From: Planctomycetota bacterium | Lineage (GTDB): Bacteria > Planctomycetota > Phycisphaerae > Sedimentisphaerales > Anaerohalosphaeraceae | Direction of reading: 5' to 3' | DNA: 64,000 nt | Assembly: GCA_019456225.1 (NCBI GenBank) | Contig: VRUI01000002.1 | Location: 1-64,000, forward strand | Part shown: positions 16,415-26,571 of the stretch, one piece after another | Layout: each line of letters begins with the position of its first letter | Position numbering within the stretch: position 1 is the stretch's first letter | Made by a program: the position numbers and the translations under genes | Notes under the pieces: generated by a model | What the model saw: only the letters and a program-made list of their open reading frames with translations | What the model was told of the DNA's origin: nothing | The model's database searches: none

Positions 16415-17569
16415 TTATTTTTCTAACAGAACTTCATAACATTTGAGCAATTCGTTAAACTCACTTTCCCAATTATACTTTGCATGGGCAGCTTCTATAC
16501 CGTTTTTTCTCATTGTTTTAAGTGCATCAGGATCGCTAAGCATTTTTTCGCAAACTTCTACGACCTCTTCAAGGTTTTCCGGGTCAGCCATCATGCCTGT
16601 TTTCTCGCCTTCGACATAAGGTCGCCAATGGTCGAATTTGGAACATAAAACCGGTGTCCCGCACATCATATATTCAATTATTTTAGTTGCCAGGCATGTA
16701 GTATAATTGGGTATAGGCAGGAGCAAACACATTCCGATAGTTGCCTTTGAAGTCAGTTCCATAGCTTCAACCCAATCCATATGGCCGGAAAAGAAAACCT
16801 TAGATTGCAAATTCAGTTTTTCGATTTTCAATTTCATTTCCCTGCCAAATTCGTCACTGTAAGGGCCAATTAGCTGCATCGTAAAGTCATGGCCCCGTTC
16901 AGCGAGTTTTGCCGCGAGATCAACAGAAAGCTCGGCTCCTCTGACTTTTGATACACCGCCAACATATATCAGGTGAGGAACTTGATCGGTTTGCTTTTCA
17001 GTAGACGCAGCGGCGACTATCTCATCTTTCAATACAGGGTAGTTTTGAACCAGGTATGATTTTTGCGAATAGGCAGTAAAAGTATGTTCATTAGCAATAA
17101 TTAAGGCCTGACCGGTTGTAAAGATACGCTCTAAAAAACCGTAGCATATAGATATTGGTTTTCGAGTAAAAGGCGGCAAATAGGGCTTGCCTGCTATCTG
17201 GCGAACGACAAATTCGTGTATATCAAAAACTACTTTTTTACCAAAAATCCATCGCAACACAAAACCCATAAAGATAAGCTCAGGGTCATGATAATGATAT
17301 ATTGATGATTTTGTTTTTAAAGCAGCAAACATAGCAACCCATGGCATAAACAACATACGCAAGAGTCTGTTTTTAAACCTTGGAATTGCGTGAAGTTTAA
17401 CCCCATCTTTAATGCACGAAGAACCGCATGGGATAACTAAATTCACTTCATAGCCATCTTCCACTAAAGAGCAGCATTCCCTATAAAAAACACGTACATC
17501 CGTATGGGGATGTACCGTGGAAATATGACAAACAGATTTTGCTTTTTGCTGAGGTTTCTTATGTAACAT
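16415..17569 (-). CDS. Glycosyltransferase family 4
   Basis: 384 aa, GT-B fold. The N-terminal acceptor domain starts with VCHISTVHPHTDVRVFYREC. The C-terminal donor domain has LIYVGGVSKVRGAELSVDLA, MQLIGPYSDEFG and TKIIEYMMCGTPVL with the conserved Glu. The ATG at 17569 is preferred since GGAGAGA lies just upstream; an earlier ATG at 17593 has none. It follows the beta-helix gene after a 240-bp gap without recognisable signals. Confidence 0.9.
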   Translation of the reverse strand: MLHKKPQQKAKSVCHISTVHPHTDVRVFYRECCSLVEDGYEVNLVIPCGSSCIKDGVKLHAIPRFKNRLLRMLFMPWVAMFAALKTKSSIYHYHDPELIFMGFVLRWIFGKKVVFDIHEFVVRQIAGKPYLPPFTRKPISICYGFLERIFTTGQALIIANEHTFTAYSQKSYLVQNYPVLKDEIVAAASTEKQTDQVPHLIYVGGVSKVRGAELSVDLAAKLAERGHDFTMQLIGPYSDEFGREMKLKIEKLNLQSKVFFSGHMDWVEAMELTSKATIGMCLLLPIPNYTTCLATKIIEYMMCGTPVLCSKFDHWRPYVEGEKTGMMADPENLEEVVEVCEKMLSDPDALKTMRKNGIEAAHAKYNWESEFNELLKCYEVLLEK

Positions 17570-17832
17570 ACTCTCTCCAATGCAACGTTGCATACATACG
17601 GAATCATTATTCTAAAAATTTTCTAACAATAGCAAAAGGCTATTGCATTTCAATATTCGTATTTTTGTAAACCTGTCCCTACCAACAAATCATCCAAGAA
17701 TTGTATCACCACTTCCAGCCTATGGAAATTGGCTGCCTCTATCTCCATTTTCACTCAAAAGCCTTGCCCCCCATGCTATTAAGCACATAGGTGCCATACG
17801 TTTAGATTTATTCAGAGATAAATTCTTCATAT

Positions 17833-20800
17833 CTATTTTTTCGTAGACGAAGTTTCGTATAGTCCGATCTGATCGAATGGGATCGTCTTAAAGCACATCT
17901 TCTGGAATAGCCTGGCATCTTCGCGGATACGGAAGTCTGCATTTTGGGCATCGACAAAACCCGGATCCTCCTGAAATACTGCATTTTTAAATTGATCTAT
18001 ATTCTTAGAGGGTCGGGCCACCGTTCCGCATTTATAGAATACATTACGCCAGAGATGGTTTGTGGCCGTACTGTCGAGCATCGTCGCAATCTTTGGATAG
18101 CGAGAAAGGTAAAGCCTGTTTTGGTAAAAACCGGTGAAATTTTTTCCTCGACGCAGTCCTATCCATATCTTATTGTTTGGACGCCAACCTCCGCTTATGC
18201 CCAGTTTGCATTCTATAAAAACATTATTGTCTATCAGATTATCTCGTCCGCCATTCATTTGGATGGCGCCGAATTTTCCTTTGCCGCAACGGTAAAAGAT
18301 ATTGCCATAGACCTGCATACCGCTTATAGCGTCATCAAAGCGGATAGCCGCCTGGCCATGTACAGAAGTTTCAGTGCCCGTCTTTCCTATATGGTGCAGG
18401 TAATTGTGACGGAATACGACACCACGATAAGTCGGATTTCGATATAATTCGAAGGCTCCCTGATCATCTGATTCCTGTACCATACTGTGGACTTCATTGT
18501 ATTCTATAAGAATATCATTGCCCTCGATTCTCATAGCACTGCTGGGTCCGTCATACATCAGATTGTGAGCGACACGGTGGCCTACCCCTGCTAAGTGTAT
18601 AGCTGGCGTATAGGTTCTGTCGATTCGTCCAAAATTGTGTATCCGGCAGTTTTCCACCAGGTGGCTGCCTGGCGTAAGTGTTCTTCGGTCGCCGCCGATG
18701 ACTTCTGTTGCGCGTCTGCCTATTGTATGGATGTTACAACCGATTATCTGGTTCTTTCTTCCACCGTGTATCATAATTCCATTGCCTGCCATACGGCTGA
18801 CTGTACATCCTACCATGGAAAAATTGCTGCAGTTTTTCGCTTCGATAGCATTGTATCTTGCAAGATCAAATTCCAGTCCTTCTATGCGTACGTGTGACAC
18901 CCTGTCCATGACGATCATTGGCCTGGAGAGCATTCCAATTTCAATCGTAGATTTGCCAAAGTCAGACGGCGGGTACAGATACAACATACCGGTCTTCCGG
19001 TCAAGATACCACTCGCCCGGAGTATCAATTTCTTCAAGCAGATTGAAGGCATAGTACTGGATGCCCTGTTTGGTACTCATGCCGCTGCCGCTATAGTCAT
19101 ATGCTTTAGCAGTAGTGAGGTTTTTTGTTGACGGATCGATCTTGCCGATCTTTATCGTCGCGTCGGCCCAGAGGTAACGGAAATAGCCGAACAGCCATCC
19201 ATCGTCTGCATTTATCCAGCGTTGATGTCGATCCGATCTATATCTAAACACCGAGGGGGAACCCTTAGATTTGGAGCCGGGCTTAATCAGTTTGTCAATC
19301 CCTACAAATCCTTTGTTGGGCCATCTTGCAAGAGTCATAGCAACGCGGTCAACAAACAGTTCCAACGTAGGCAGCGATGGCGGCTGGGCGAACCCACGAA
19401 CCTTTAGACGGCCGTAATCATATATGCCAAGAGCCTTCAGGCTGCACTGTAGTACCTTGTCCCTTGCTTGAGCAGGCAGACGCTGAGATATCGATTTGTC
19501 TGTAACGGGTTTAAAACCCGACAGGTGTTGGCCGCCGTAAAATACTACAGTTCCTTTTTCTTTGGCCCGGTAGACGACAGGAGATGAGGCACTGCCGGAA
19601 TCTTCTCTATTTAGAGTCAGGGTTCGGTTTACCGTGTAGCGACCGGGCATGATCGTCACTGCGATAGGCCCTTTAACGCCGCTTCTCTTCAGGGCACGCA
19701 CTTTATCTCTCGCCCGTGAGAGGGTAGCCAGAGGTCTTGGCATTGAACCGCTATTTGTATCCTTTCCGTTGGTTGACACAAAAACTTCCGCCGCAAACCT
19801 GGATATAAACGGTATCTCTGTTTTAGTTGAAGAAATATTTCGGGGGGCGAAATCACTGGAAGATACGCCGAGTTGATGAGCGGATACCTCTGCCTCGTCA
19901 CGATGAACTATCGGATAAGATTTATTCCGGGCGATATTCAGGTATGTCGCTTTTGCAGCACTCAGATTTCCCTGGGACAGGTAACTCTGAGCGATCCGCA
20001 GGTGTGCATAGCTTCTAAAATGGGCGGGAGCATCAGTTGAGTTGACCATCTCCTGACAAAGGATTCGCACCTTGTCGTATTTGCCGGCGGACCAATAGTC
20101 ATTGATGTCGTCAAATGCTTCTATCCGGCGAATAGCTCTCTTTGCAGTGGTTGTTTTTTCAGACTCAACGATCTTGAACGTATCTTTAAGTCTTTCATAT
20201 TCCGTTGCTATCTCCTCCTGCGTAAGCGCATTGCAGGCTATCTTTATCTCGTCGACTGCTCCCCAGTAGTTTTGCCATTTGCTGCCTACGGTTAATCGTC
20301 CGCCCAATACAAAATTGCCGTCAAAATAATTTGGAAGCTTATTGCCTGCCTGACAATGCCCATTGATGTAAATTTCAATCAGATTCTTCTGGCGGTCACA
20401 TACGAGAGAGAGATGAGCCCACTGGTTTTTGGCCAGAGCAATGCTCGAAGATCCACTGGTTGAAATTATTTTGCCCGCCGAATTCTTATAACAGAAATAA
20501 CAGACCACCCGCCCGGTGTCTTTTATATCAATAACAATATAGGCGTCGGGATATTTCCCAAAGGCAAAAATCCGGCGTTGTTTCTGAGAACTTTCAATAC
20601 CGAACTTGATCGGCTTGACCATTGCCATAAAAGTCCAGGACTTTTTGCCGAAGCGTTTATCTAGCGGAATGTTTACCGCAACAGTACTCTTTGATTTCCC
20701 GTCCATCATGACAGCATGACCAACAGGAGATGGTATCCAGCTAGCTCCCACTTTCCCGTTAAGGCCATTTCCGGAAAGGTCTTTAGCTATACTCTGGCTC

Positions 20801-20922
20801 GGGCCATCGAAATTCCAGTAAATAAGCGGGGCATCTGGAGCTGCCATAGTTTTTTGAACTGCGACTATCGTACACAGTAAAGCCAATGTAACAGCGACAA
20901 ACTTTTGATATTTATAAGTCAA
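17833..20922 (-). CDS. Secreted LamG + right-handed parallel beta-helix protein
   Basis: 1029 aa, exported: a signal peptide with hydrophobic core (residues 9-22) ends near KTMA-AP. Residues about 30-240 form a LamG/concanavalin-like domain (IYWNFDGPSQSIAKDLSGNG; GAVDEIKIACNALTQEEIA). Residues about 265-350 look like a short TPR stretch. From about 385 on is a right-handed beta-helix starting FVSTNGKDTNSGSMPRPL, with many N-I-x-x-N turns. Such proteins are often polysaccharide lyases, epimerases or binding proteins. TTG start with AGAGAGAT upstream. Its place inside an exopolysaccharide operon suggests it acts on the exported polymer; the activity is unproven. Confidence 0.87.
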   Translation of the reverse strand: MTYKYQKFVAVTLALLCTIVAVQKTMAAPDAPLIYWNFDGPSQSIAKDLSGNGLNGKVGASWIPSPVGHAVMMDGKSKSTVAVNIPLDKRFGKKSWTFMAMVKPIKFGIESSQKQRRIFAFGKYPDAYIVIDIKDTGRVVCYFCYKNSAGKIISTSGSSSIALAKNQWAHLSLVCDRQKNLIEIYINGHCQAGNKLPNYFDGNFVLGGRLTVGSKWQNYWGAVDEIKIACNALTQEEIATEYERLKDTFKIVESEKTTTAKRAIRRIEAFDDINDYWSAGKYDKVRILCQEMVNSTDAPAHFRSYAHLRIAQSYLSQGNLSAAKATYLNIARNKSYPIVHRDEAEVSAHQLGVSSSDFAPRNISSTKTEIPFISRFAAEVFVSTNGKDTNSGSMPRPLATLSRARDKVRALKRSGVKGPIAVTIMPGRYTVNRTLTLNREDSGSASSPVVYRAKEKGTVVFYGGQHLSGFKPVTDKSISQRLPAQARDKVLQCSLKALGIYDYGRLKVRGFAQPPSLPTLELFVDRVAMTLARWPNKGFVGIDKLIKPGSKSKGSPSVFRYRSDRHQRWINADDGWLFGYFRYLWADATIKIGKIDPSTKNLTTAKAYDYSGSGMSTKQGIQYYAFNLLEEIDTPGEWYLDRKTGMLYLYPPSDFGKSTIEIGMLSRPMIVMDRVSHVRIEGLEFDLARYNAIEAKNCSNFSMVGCTVSRMAGNGIMIHGGRKNQIIGCNIHTIGRRATEVIGGDRRTLTPGSHLVENCRIHNFGRIDRTYTPAIHLAGVGHRVAHNLMYDGPSSAMRIEGNDILIEYNEVHSMVQESDDQGAFELYRNPTYRGVVFRHNYLHHIGKTGTETSVHGQAAIRFDDAISGMQVYGNIFYRCGKGKFGAIQMNGGRDNLIDNNVFIECKLGISGGWRPNNKIWIGLRRGKNFTGFYQNRLYLSRYPKIATMLDSTATNHLWRNVFYKCGTVARPSKNIDQFKNAVFQEDPGFVDAQNADFRIREDARLFQKMCFKTIPFDQIGLYETSSTKK

Positions 20923-20988
20923 AACAGATCTCTCTAATACTTCTGCAGGTCGGATAAAAAGGATGGAAACAAAACCGAAAAATATCCG

Positions 20989-21924
20989 CTAGCTTTTAAA
21001 CGCGGATTCGGCAATGTCTTTGAGTGTAAACTGTTTGTTCCTGGCGAGTCCGACCATGCCGGCAATTCTCCAGAGTAGCCTGAAAGATATAGATATCCTT
21101 TCAAGTTTAAGATCAAACCTGAGGTAGTGCTCGATCTTCCTGAGAACTCCTCTCGGCAACGGTCTTTCGGTCAGTTTGCCGTCAATTATCAGCCAGGTAG
21201 AGTCGGCCGAGTTGAGCGTGCTGTGGTTATTTCTGTGCAGGCCGCAATTGTTTCGGGCATCTTCGCCGTCAAAGACTAACTTTCTGCCGCCTTTCAGGTG
21301 TCCATAGTCGTGGAACTGATGGAAAGCCGGGATCGAAAGGGTCGCATTTATAAACGGGATCTTGTTACGGAAACAGTACATCACCAAAGCACTATCATAG
21401 CCGCCTCTACCGATCACCAGCGGGAGCAGGTTTTTCCACATGCCTCGCGGAAATATGAAGTAATCCATACCGGACGGCGGGTGGAGGTCTGCTTTATCGG
21501 CTTTTATAATATCAAGCAGTTCACCCTGCCAGTTTTCACCTGCAATATCTACCGGCGTGCCCTCTCGCAAATCTATCCTCTGACCAGTCACAAGGAACTT
21601 TTCAAATGATATGTTTTTAACTGCGTCGAATATATTGCCGGCTAGTATAATATCACAGTTCAGGTAGCATTGAATGTCATATTTGGCATGCTCTGCAGCA
21701 TGCTCAACAATTCCGTTGAAAAATGGAATGCCGGAAGGAGCACAAGGGATATCGGGAATGTGCCGTAATCCCATTTCACTGCAGACGTCGGCAACACCTT
21801 CCCCATCGCCATAGATAATGACCTCTACATCGGGATGCACCGCCTTCCAGCTGCAAATTGCATTTCGCTGGATCCTGCCTGCATTACCGACAAATGGTTT
21901 TGGACTCGAAAGGAACGTAATCAT
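20989..21924 (-). CDS. GT-A-like glycosyltransferase-family hypothetical protein
   Basis: 311 aa. The N-terminal part reads as a nucleotide-diphospho-sugar transferase fold (MITFLSSPKPF, SWKAVHPDVEVIIYGDGEGV) with a DxD-like stretch YLNCDIILAGN near residue 90 and later PPSGMDYFIFPRG. No membrane segment. AAGAAGG lies 9 bases before the ATG. Likely a transferase of the same polysaccharide pathway, or a protein modifying the polymer. Assignment is from fold-level resemblance only. Confidence 0.65.
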   Translation of the reverse strand: MITFLSSPKPFVGNAGRIQRNAICSWKAVHPDVEVIIYGDGEGVADVCSEMGLRHIPDIPCAPSGIPFFNGIVEHAAEHAKYDIQCYLNCDIILAGNIFDAVKNISFEKFLVTGQRIDLREGTPVDIAGENWQGELLDIIKADKADLHPPSGMDYFIFPRGMWKNLLPLVIGRGGYDSALVMYCFRNKIPFINATLSIPAFHQFHDYGHLKGGRKLVFDGEDARNNCGLHRNNHSTLNSADSTWLIIDGKLTERPLPRGVLRKIEHYLRFDLKLERISISFRLLWRIAGMVGLARNKQFTLKDIAESAFKS

Positions 21925-21947
21925 ATTTTTTAGCCTTCTTAATTATC

Positions 21948-22110
21948 TTATGAAGATTTGGCAACTCCAATGAGTTTGGCGGGATTTCCGGCAACAACAG
22001 TTCCAGCAGAGACACTGTTGCCCATAAAACGTTTTAGAATGGAAATGGTTGTAGAATGGAATTTATGAATATCCCGATCTATTTCCCAAAATTCCCGAAA
22101 AACATGAATT
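21948..22110 (-). pseudogene. Hexapeptide acyltransferase C-terminal remnant
   Basis: An open frame of about 54 codons ending in TAA. Its last 25 residues (MGNSVSAGTVVAGNPAKLIG and on) match the C-terminus of left-handed beta-helix O-acetyltransferases. The upstream half (FREFWEIDRDIHKFH) is not recognisable and there is no start codon in a sensible place. Interpreted as the tail of a deleted acetyltransferase gene between two live glycan genes. Confidence 0.55.
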
Positions 22111-22157
22111 TAGAAACTCGCCTTTCGAAGGTATGTGTGGCCAGGCACGCTTTTTCG

Positions 22158-23315
22158 CTATAAGCCTATCGCTTTTTTAGCGATCTCCATATAAGAGAAA
22201 GTGCTATATCCTCTCTCAATCGCTATCTTTTTCATATTATTGTACATCTCTTGATTTTCTATAATATCTAATAGTTTTTCTTCGATTTCACTTACATCGT
22301 CCTTATATAAAAACTGGCAGTTGCCGCCCATATCTACGTGCCCTTCGCCTTCTGTACCTTTAAAAATAGCAGGTAAGCCACAAGCACAAACATTTTCCCA
22401 TAAAACGGAATGCGTCCCAGGGAAGACCGCTAAATCTGCTGCATAAAACAAATCATAAACATCAGTAGGTAATAGCCAGCCAATCATTTTTATATTATCT
22501 GAGTTTGCCAGATGCCCAACACAAGATTCCATATCCTCATTAGATTTACCGAAAACCACTAAATTGATGTTTTTATCTTTTATTTTTGACACGGCTTCCA
22601 TCAACAGGTGAATATTCTTTTCCCTTTTGATTATACCGCCAGTAATTATTAAAAACGTTGACTCGTCTATGTCATATTTTTTTCTAATTCGAGCTCTGAT
22701 CGCTTTTCTCTCTTCCGGTTCGATCTTTTCTACATCCCCGCCCATAACCAGAAGATCTACCTTGTCAGGATTTACACCATAAATATCTTTCAAATATTCA
22801 ACTCTTGCAGGAAGAGTACCCCATATTTTTTCACAATAAGACTCAAGCTTTCTATATTGCCTGCCAAAAAAATATCTGCGCATTAACTTTTTCTTCCAAG
22901 TATTTACAGGTGCAGTTCTATAATCAGAATGACTATCAGCATAAAGTTTGACACTGGGGTTTTTCTTCATATACTTAATTAATTGCCCTACACTACTAAA
23001 ATGCGCTCCATGACAAAAAATCACATCTGGTTTTATTGCTTCAAGTCTTTTGTATAAATCATCAAAAAATTTAAAGTTTTTTCCATACTTGCCGTATTTT
23101 TTGCTGTATGGAAGTACTTCCACCTTAACATCATCTTTATTAACATACTCACCTACTTCTCGGTCAAAGACATTCCCTTTGGCATCAAAACAATACTGGC
23201 TGGTTATGACTTCTACATCATGGCCTAATTGCTTATGTTTTCTGGGCAGGACATTTTCCTGGTATTCCATTCCTTCTATATAAAAACAGGCTAAACACAA
23301 ATGCACAATCTTCAC
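22158..23315 (-). CDS. Glycosyltransferase family 4
   Basis: 385 aa, GT-B fold with [19 protein letters not shown] at the start, [20 protein letters not shown] and [12 protein letters not shown] in the donor domain, and an atypical donor-site segment ([18 protein letters not shown]) with the conserved Glu. GTG start preceded by AAGGGG. The start overlaps the stop of the upstream acyltransferase by four bases (GTGA), so translation is coupled. Role: one sugar addition to the repeat unit. Confidence 0.88.
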   Translation of the reverse strand: MKIVHLCLACFYIEGMEYQENVLPRKHKQLGHDVEVITSQYCFDAKGNVFDREVGEYVNKDDVKVEVLPYSKKYGKYGKNFKFFDDLYKRLEAIKPDVIFCHGAHFSSVGQLIKYMKKNPSVKLYADSHSDYRTAPVNTWKKKLMRRYFFGRQYRKLESYCEKIWGTLPARVEYLKDIYGVNPDKVDLLVMGGDVEKIEPEERKAIRARIRKKYDIDESTFLIITGGIIKREKNIHLLMEAVSKIKDKNINLVVFGKSNEDMESCVGHLANSDNIKMIGWLLPTDVYDLFYAADLAVFPGTHSVLWENVCACGLPAIFKGTEGEGHVDMGGNCQFLYKDDVSEIEEKLLDIIENQEMYNNMKKIAIERGYSTFSYMEIAKKAIGL

Positions 23316-23986
23316 TGGATTTCCCCTTTATATCTTTCGTGAAAGGTATTTATATCTGAAAAAGCGTATACGTTTTCTTTTAGCCAATCAGTCGGCTTAT
23401 CCCACCATTTAAATCTAAGCAAAAAGTCAATGGTTTCATCATCAAATCTCTTCTTTATTGCTTTGGCGGGAACACCTCCAACCATTGTGTAAGGAAGAAC
23501 ATCTTTGGTAACCACTGCACCTGAGGCAATAACAGCACCGTCTGCTATTTTAACCCCGGCGATAATAGTTACACCAAATCCTATCCAAACATCATTTCCT
23601 ATGATAACCGCATATTTATCCTCATTATCAGCATATAATATCTCATCAAAAGTGCTTTCCTGGACAAATGATAGGTTGTTTTGCTTTTTTGTTGAATAAA
23701 AAGAAGCACAGGTCGAAACATATTTACTCGTTGGATGATTGCCATTAATAACATTGACATTGCCTGCAATACTACAGAACTTACCAATGAATGCGTCTAT
23801 ATTACAATTTGCCCTTATATACGAGCCTAAACCTAGTTCTCCAGTAAAAGTGGTATTCCTACCTAATTTATTATATCCATGGAAAACCGCACTTTTTGAA
23901 ATTTTATTGCTAAAATCAAACCCAACATTTTTATTAATATATTTTATTTTGAAATATATATTTTTAAGAATGTTCTTAAAATTCAT
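23312..23986 (-). CDS. Left-handed beta-helix (hexapeptide) O-acetyltransferase
   Basis: 224 aa. Hexapeptide repeats run through the middle, with a typical C-terminal part: [52 protein letters not shown]. The catalytic His is in NGNHPTSKY. Expected to acetylate a sugar using acetyl-CoA. ATG at 23986 has AAGG at about nine bases; a TTG at 23995 is the alternative. Translationally coupled to the next GT4 gene. Confidence 0.9.
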   Translation of the reverse strand: MNFKNILKNIYFKIKYINKNVGFDFSNKISKSAVFHGYNKLGRNTTFTGELGLGSYIRANCNIDAFIGKFCSIAGNVNVINGNHPTSKYVSTCASFYSTKKQNNLSFVQESTFDEILYADNEDKYAVIIGNDVWIGFGVTIIAGVKIADGAVIASGAVVTKDVLPYTMVGGVPAKAIKKRFDDETIDFLLRFKWWDKPTDWLKENVYAFSDINTFHERYKGEIQ

Positions 23987-24049
23987 TTCAAGCAACCTTA
24001 TATTACAATTTGTCAGTTATCAATGAACTCAAAGCGGATGCACCGAAAT

Positions 24050-25369
24050 CTATACATAAACCACTTCTTCCGTCTCATCATCATAGACATTCCCCTGCTC
24101 ATCTACATAGACATACTCAGTTTCGGCGGTATATAAGGGATTTGCGATCTTCTCAGGGTCACCACATTTCTTAGCATTATGGAAATCGGCGATCACCCAC
24201 CCCCAAAAGAATGCCAGACACAAATACCATTGCGGCATTACAATCAAGATACTAAACATCGATCCCCAGAAAAAGATGACTAATGAAACCGCAAACGCAT
24301 CGAAATGCTTGTATTTATATTTTTTCATTTGGAAAAACAACTTAACTAATTGACTGATAAACAGCAAATAGAAAGTTAAGCCTACTATTCCAAAATCAAA
24401 GAGTACTTCCAGAACATCGTTATGCGGCCAGCTAATTGGAGTAAATTGAGTAAAAGCATAGCCATGTCCTATTAACCAGTCCTGGGCTGATTGGGAACTC
24501 ATAAGCCTAATATAGGCAATATATCTATCATATCTGCCAGAACCTCCACTGGAAGTTATGTCTTCCATTCTCCCTCCCCAGTCAAGACCTATCGCACTCG
24601 ATATGAAGTTAAATGAAATAGCAAGAACGACCAACAAAAAAGCACCACCTAATATAATGGGTATATATTTTTTTATCTTCGACTTAGAATCATTATTAGA
24701 GGTGGCATAGAGATATACCGGAATAGATGTTACAAAGGCAATCATAGCCGATCTCTTGTATGATAAAAGAATCGCAAAAAAGATAAGCAATACCCCACCC
24801 ATTTTTAAAGTTTTTGAGCGTAGCAATAATATTGCAGGCATCAAAAAGGAAATATAAAAAACCGAGTTCAATGCCAACATCCGCATACTTCCGACACCCC
24901 TGTTAGTCTGCATCGTTGCAAAGAAGAAGAAAACCAAAATCGGTAAAAATATACCTGCTATCGCTACGTGGTATTTAAATGTATTCAGGTGCAAAACTGA
25001 ATAATAGGAAATAACCATAATCCATACCCAGTAGGACATTTTAACAAATTTAAATGGCAACTCCATCATCGGGTAGATGCCTACAAGGGAGGTAGATAGT
25101 ATCGCTACAAATGCATAAAGCACGGCAAACCATAGAAACAGATTGTCTTTGCTAAGATTGATGCTGAAGAACATGAATACCAAAAAAGAAATACTACACA
25201 CTGAAAGCATAAAAAACTTATACGGGCCAAGGACTACTTCCTCTACAGCATAATAGCTACCTGTAGCACCTTTAAATTCCAGCAGTGTGACAATAAGCAC
25301 TACTAAAGAGACTACAACATGAATACTGAATAGAGACGCACTTCTAGATTTTTCGTTTATATATTCCAC
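24050..25369 (-). CDS. O-antigen ligase/polymerase-like membrane protein (Wzy-type)
   Basis: 439 aa with about ten hydrophobic segments and a large periplasmic-type loop (about residues 265-320, containing SGGSGRYDRYIAYIRLMSSQ and GHGYAFTQFTPISWPHND), the typical place of the Wzy_C/ligase signature. The C-terminal tail is strikingly acidic and tyrosine-rich (YVYVDEQGNVYDDETEEVVY). GTG start after AGGAAAG. Either the polymerase of the polysaccharide or a ligase; with a Wzx-type flippase nearby, polymerase is favoured. Confidence 0.85.
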   Translation of the reverse strand: MEYINEKSRSASLFSIHVVVSLVVLIVTLLEFKGATGSYYAVEEVVLGPYKFFMLSVCSISFLVFMFFSINLSKDNLFLWFAVLYAFVAILSTSLVGIYPMMELPFKFVKMSYWVWIMVISYYSVLHLNTFKYHVAIAGIFLPILVFFFFATMQTNRGVGSMRMLALNSVFYISFLMPAILLLRSKTLKMGGVLLIFFAILLSYKRSAMIAFVTSIPVYLYATSNNDSKSKIKKYIPIILGGAFLLVVLAISFNFISSAIGLDWGGRMEDITSSGGSGRYDRYIAYIRLMSSQSAQDWLIGHGYAFTQFTPISWPHNDVLEVLFDFGIVGLTFYLLFISQLVKLFFQMKKYKYKHFDAFAVSLVIFFWGSMFSILIVMPQWYLCLAFFWGWVIADFHNAKKCGDPEKIANPLYTAETEYVYVDEQGNVYDDETEEVVYV

Positions 25370-25544
25370 TTTTGATCTTTCCTATTAATTTTCTATTAAT
25401 TTTTCATACCTTGGCTTCAATGAGGTGACTCTGAAAAACAGTATAATTTTTACAGCGATCGTTGTTTTTGCAAGCAGAAACAATACTCGTATTGAAATAC
25501 ACCCTGTTGTCCAGGGAACTCATTAGAAAATTCTGATATCAACC

Positions 25545-26513
25545 CTAATCGAAAAACAATATTTCATCTATTTTTTTTCGAGGTGACTTTGCAACTACAA
25601 ATGATTCTTTTGGAAAACCCACAGCAATTACCATAACAATATTATCTGTCTCACTAATACTGATTGACCTTCTCAACTCTTTATCAACACAGTTATCCTT
25701 ACACCAATTCAGACAACAAGTGCCCAAGCCTTTTGAATGCAAAGCATATACTAACGACATTGAAAACATCCCTCCGTCAATCCAAGATTGATTTCTTTCG
25801 GCATAAGAAACGAAACTTGACAAATCAGAGGCGGTGATTATAAGCTTATTAACTTTTTCACCAAAACTACGGGCTCCACTTTGAATCTTAATGACTTGAC
25901 TAATCTTATCAGGATCCGATATAACATATACTTTTGAAGATTGTCTGTTACATACAGAAGGTGTTTTTTGCGCGATGCTAACGGCATCGGTTATTAAGTC
26001 GTCCGGGACTTTCTGGTCAGTAAACTGCCTGACACTATATCGGGATTGACAAAAAGCCCTAAAATCGATCATTGAGTCCCGATACATCTCATCCTTAACG
26101 ACACTAATAACGCCTGTGTCATTGCTGCTTTTGAACTCTTTAATTTGCAATAAACATTCGTCGTATAACTGCTGGATACCATCCACTTCGTGATTTTGCT
26201 TATTATGGTACTGTAGATAAGCACCTAAGACATCCAGTGCCATTTTCACCACATAATCATATCCATATAAGACGTAATATTTTTTCACGAAATCTATCAG
26301 CATATTAATATTTTTGAAGCCAAAACCAAGGCGAACATCTTCAAGCGAAAGCCCCTTCTCAACACTGTGAATCAGAAGAATCAATCTGGCTCTCATTTTC
26401 TCTTGGGTGTTCTCACCAGAAACCGCTGAAGACCATTTCCGAAAACGGTTGAAATCATACATGAAATACTTAATCAAAACCATGTTTCGATATATAAATC
26501 TCTTAATAGTCAT
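25545..26513 (-). CDS. Nitroreductase-family flavoprotein in a glycan operon
   Basis: 322 aa. The C-terminal two thirds is a nitroreductase domain: RYSVRQFTDQKVPDDLI (FMN-contacting Arg/Ser), AQKTPSVCNRQSSKVY, and GLGTCCLNWCKDN. The N-terminal 130 residues are a helical extension without recognised domain. ATG at 26513 is preferred because AAGGA is six bases upstream; another ATG two codons earlier touches the AAGGA. Proteins of this type occur beside polysaccharide pyruvyl transferases in other loci, as here, but their reaction in glycan assembly is not known to me. Confidence 0.83.
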   Translation of the reverse strand: MTIKRFIYRNMVLIKYFMYDFNRFRKWSSAVSGENTQEKMRARLILLIHSVEKGLSLEDVRLGFGFKNINMLIDFVKKYYVLYGYDYVVKMALDVLGAYLQYHNKQNHEVDGIQQLYDECLLQIKEFKSSNDTGVISVVKDEMYRDSMIDFRAFCQSRYSVRQFTDQKVPDDLITDAVSIAQKTPSVCNRQSSKVYVISDPDKISQVIKIQSGARSFGEKVNKLIITASDLSSFVSYAERNQSWIDGGMFSMSLVYALHSKGLGTCCLNWCKDNCVDKELRRSISISETDNIVMVIAVGFPKESFVVAKSPRKKIDEILFFD

Positions 26514-26571
26514 TGCCATTCCTTAACGTAAAATTCATCTTCAAATCATTGACAGTTTTGATAAATATTAC

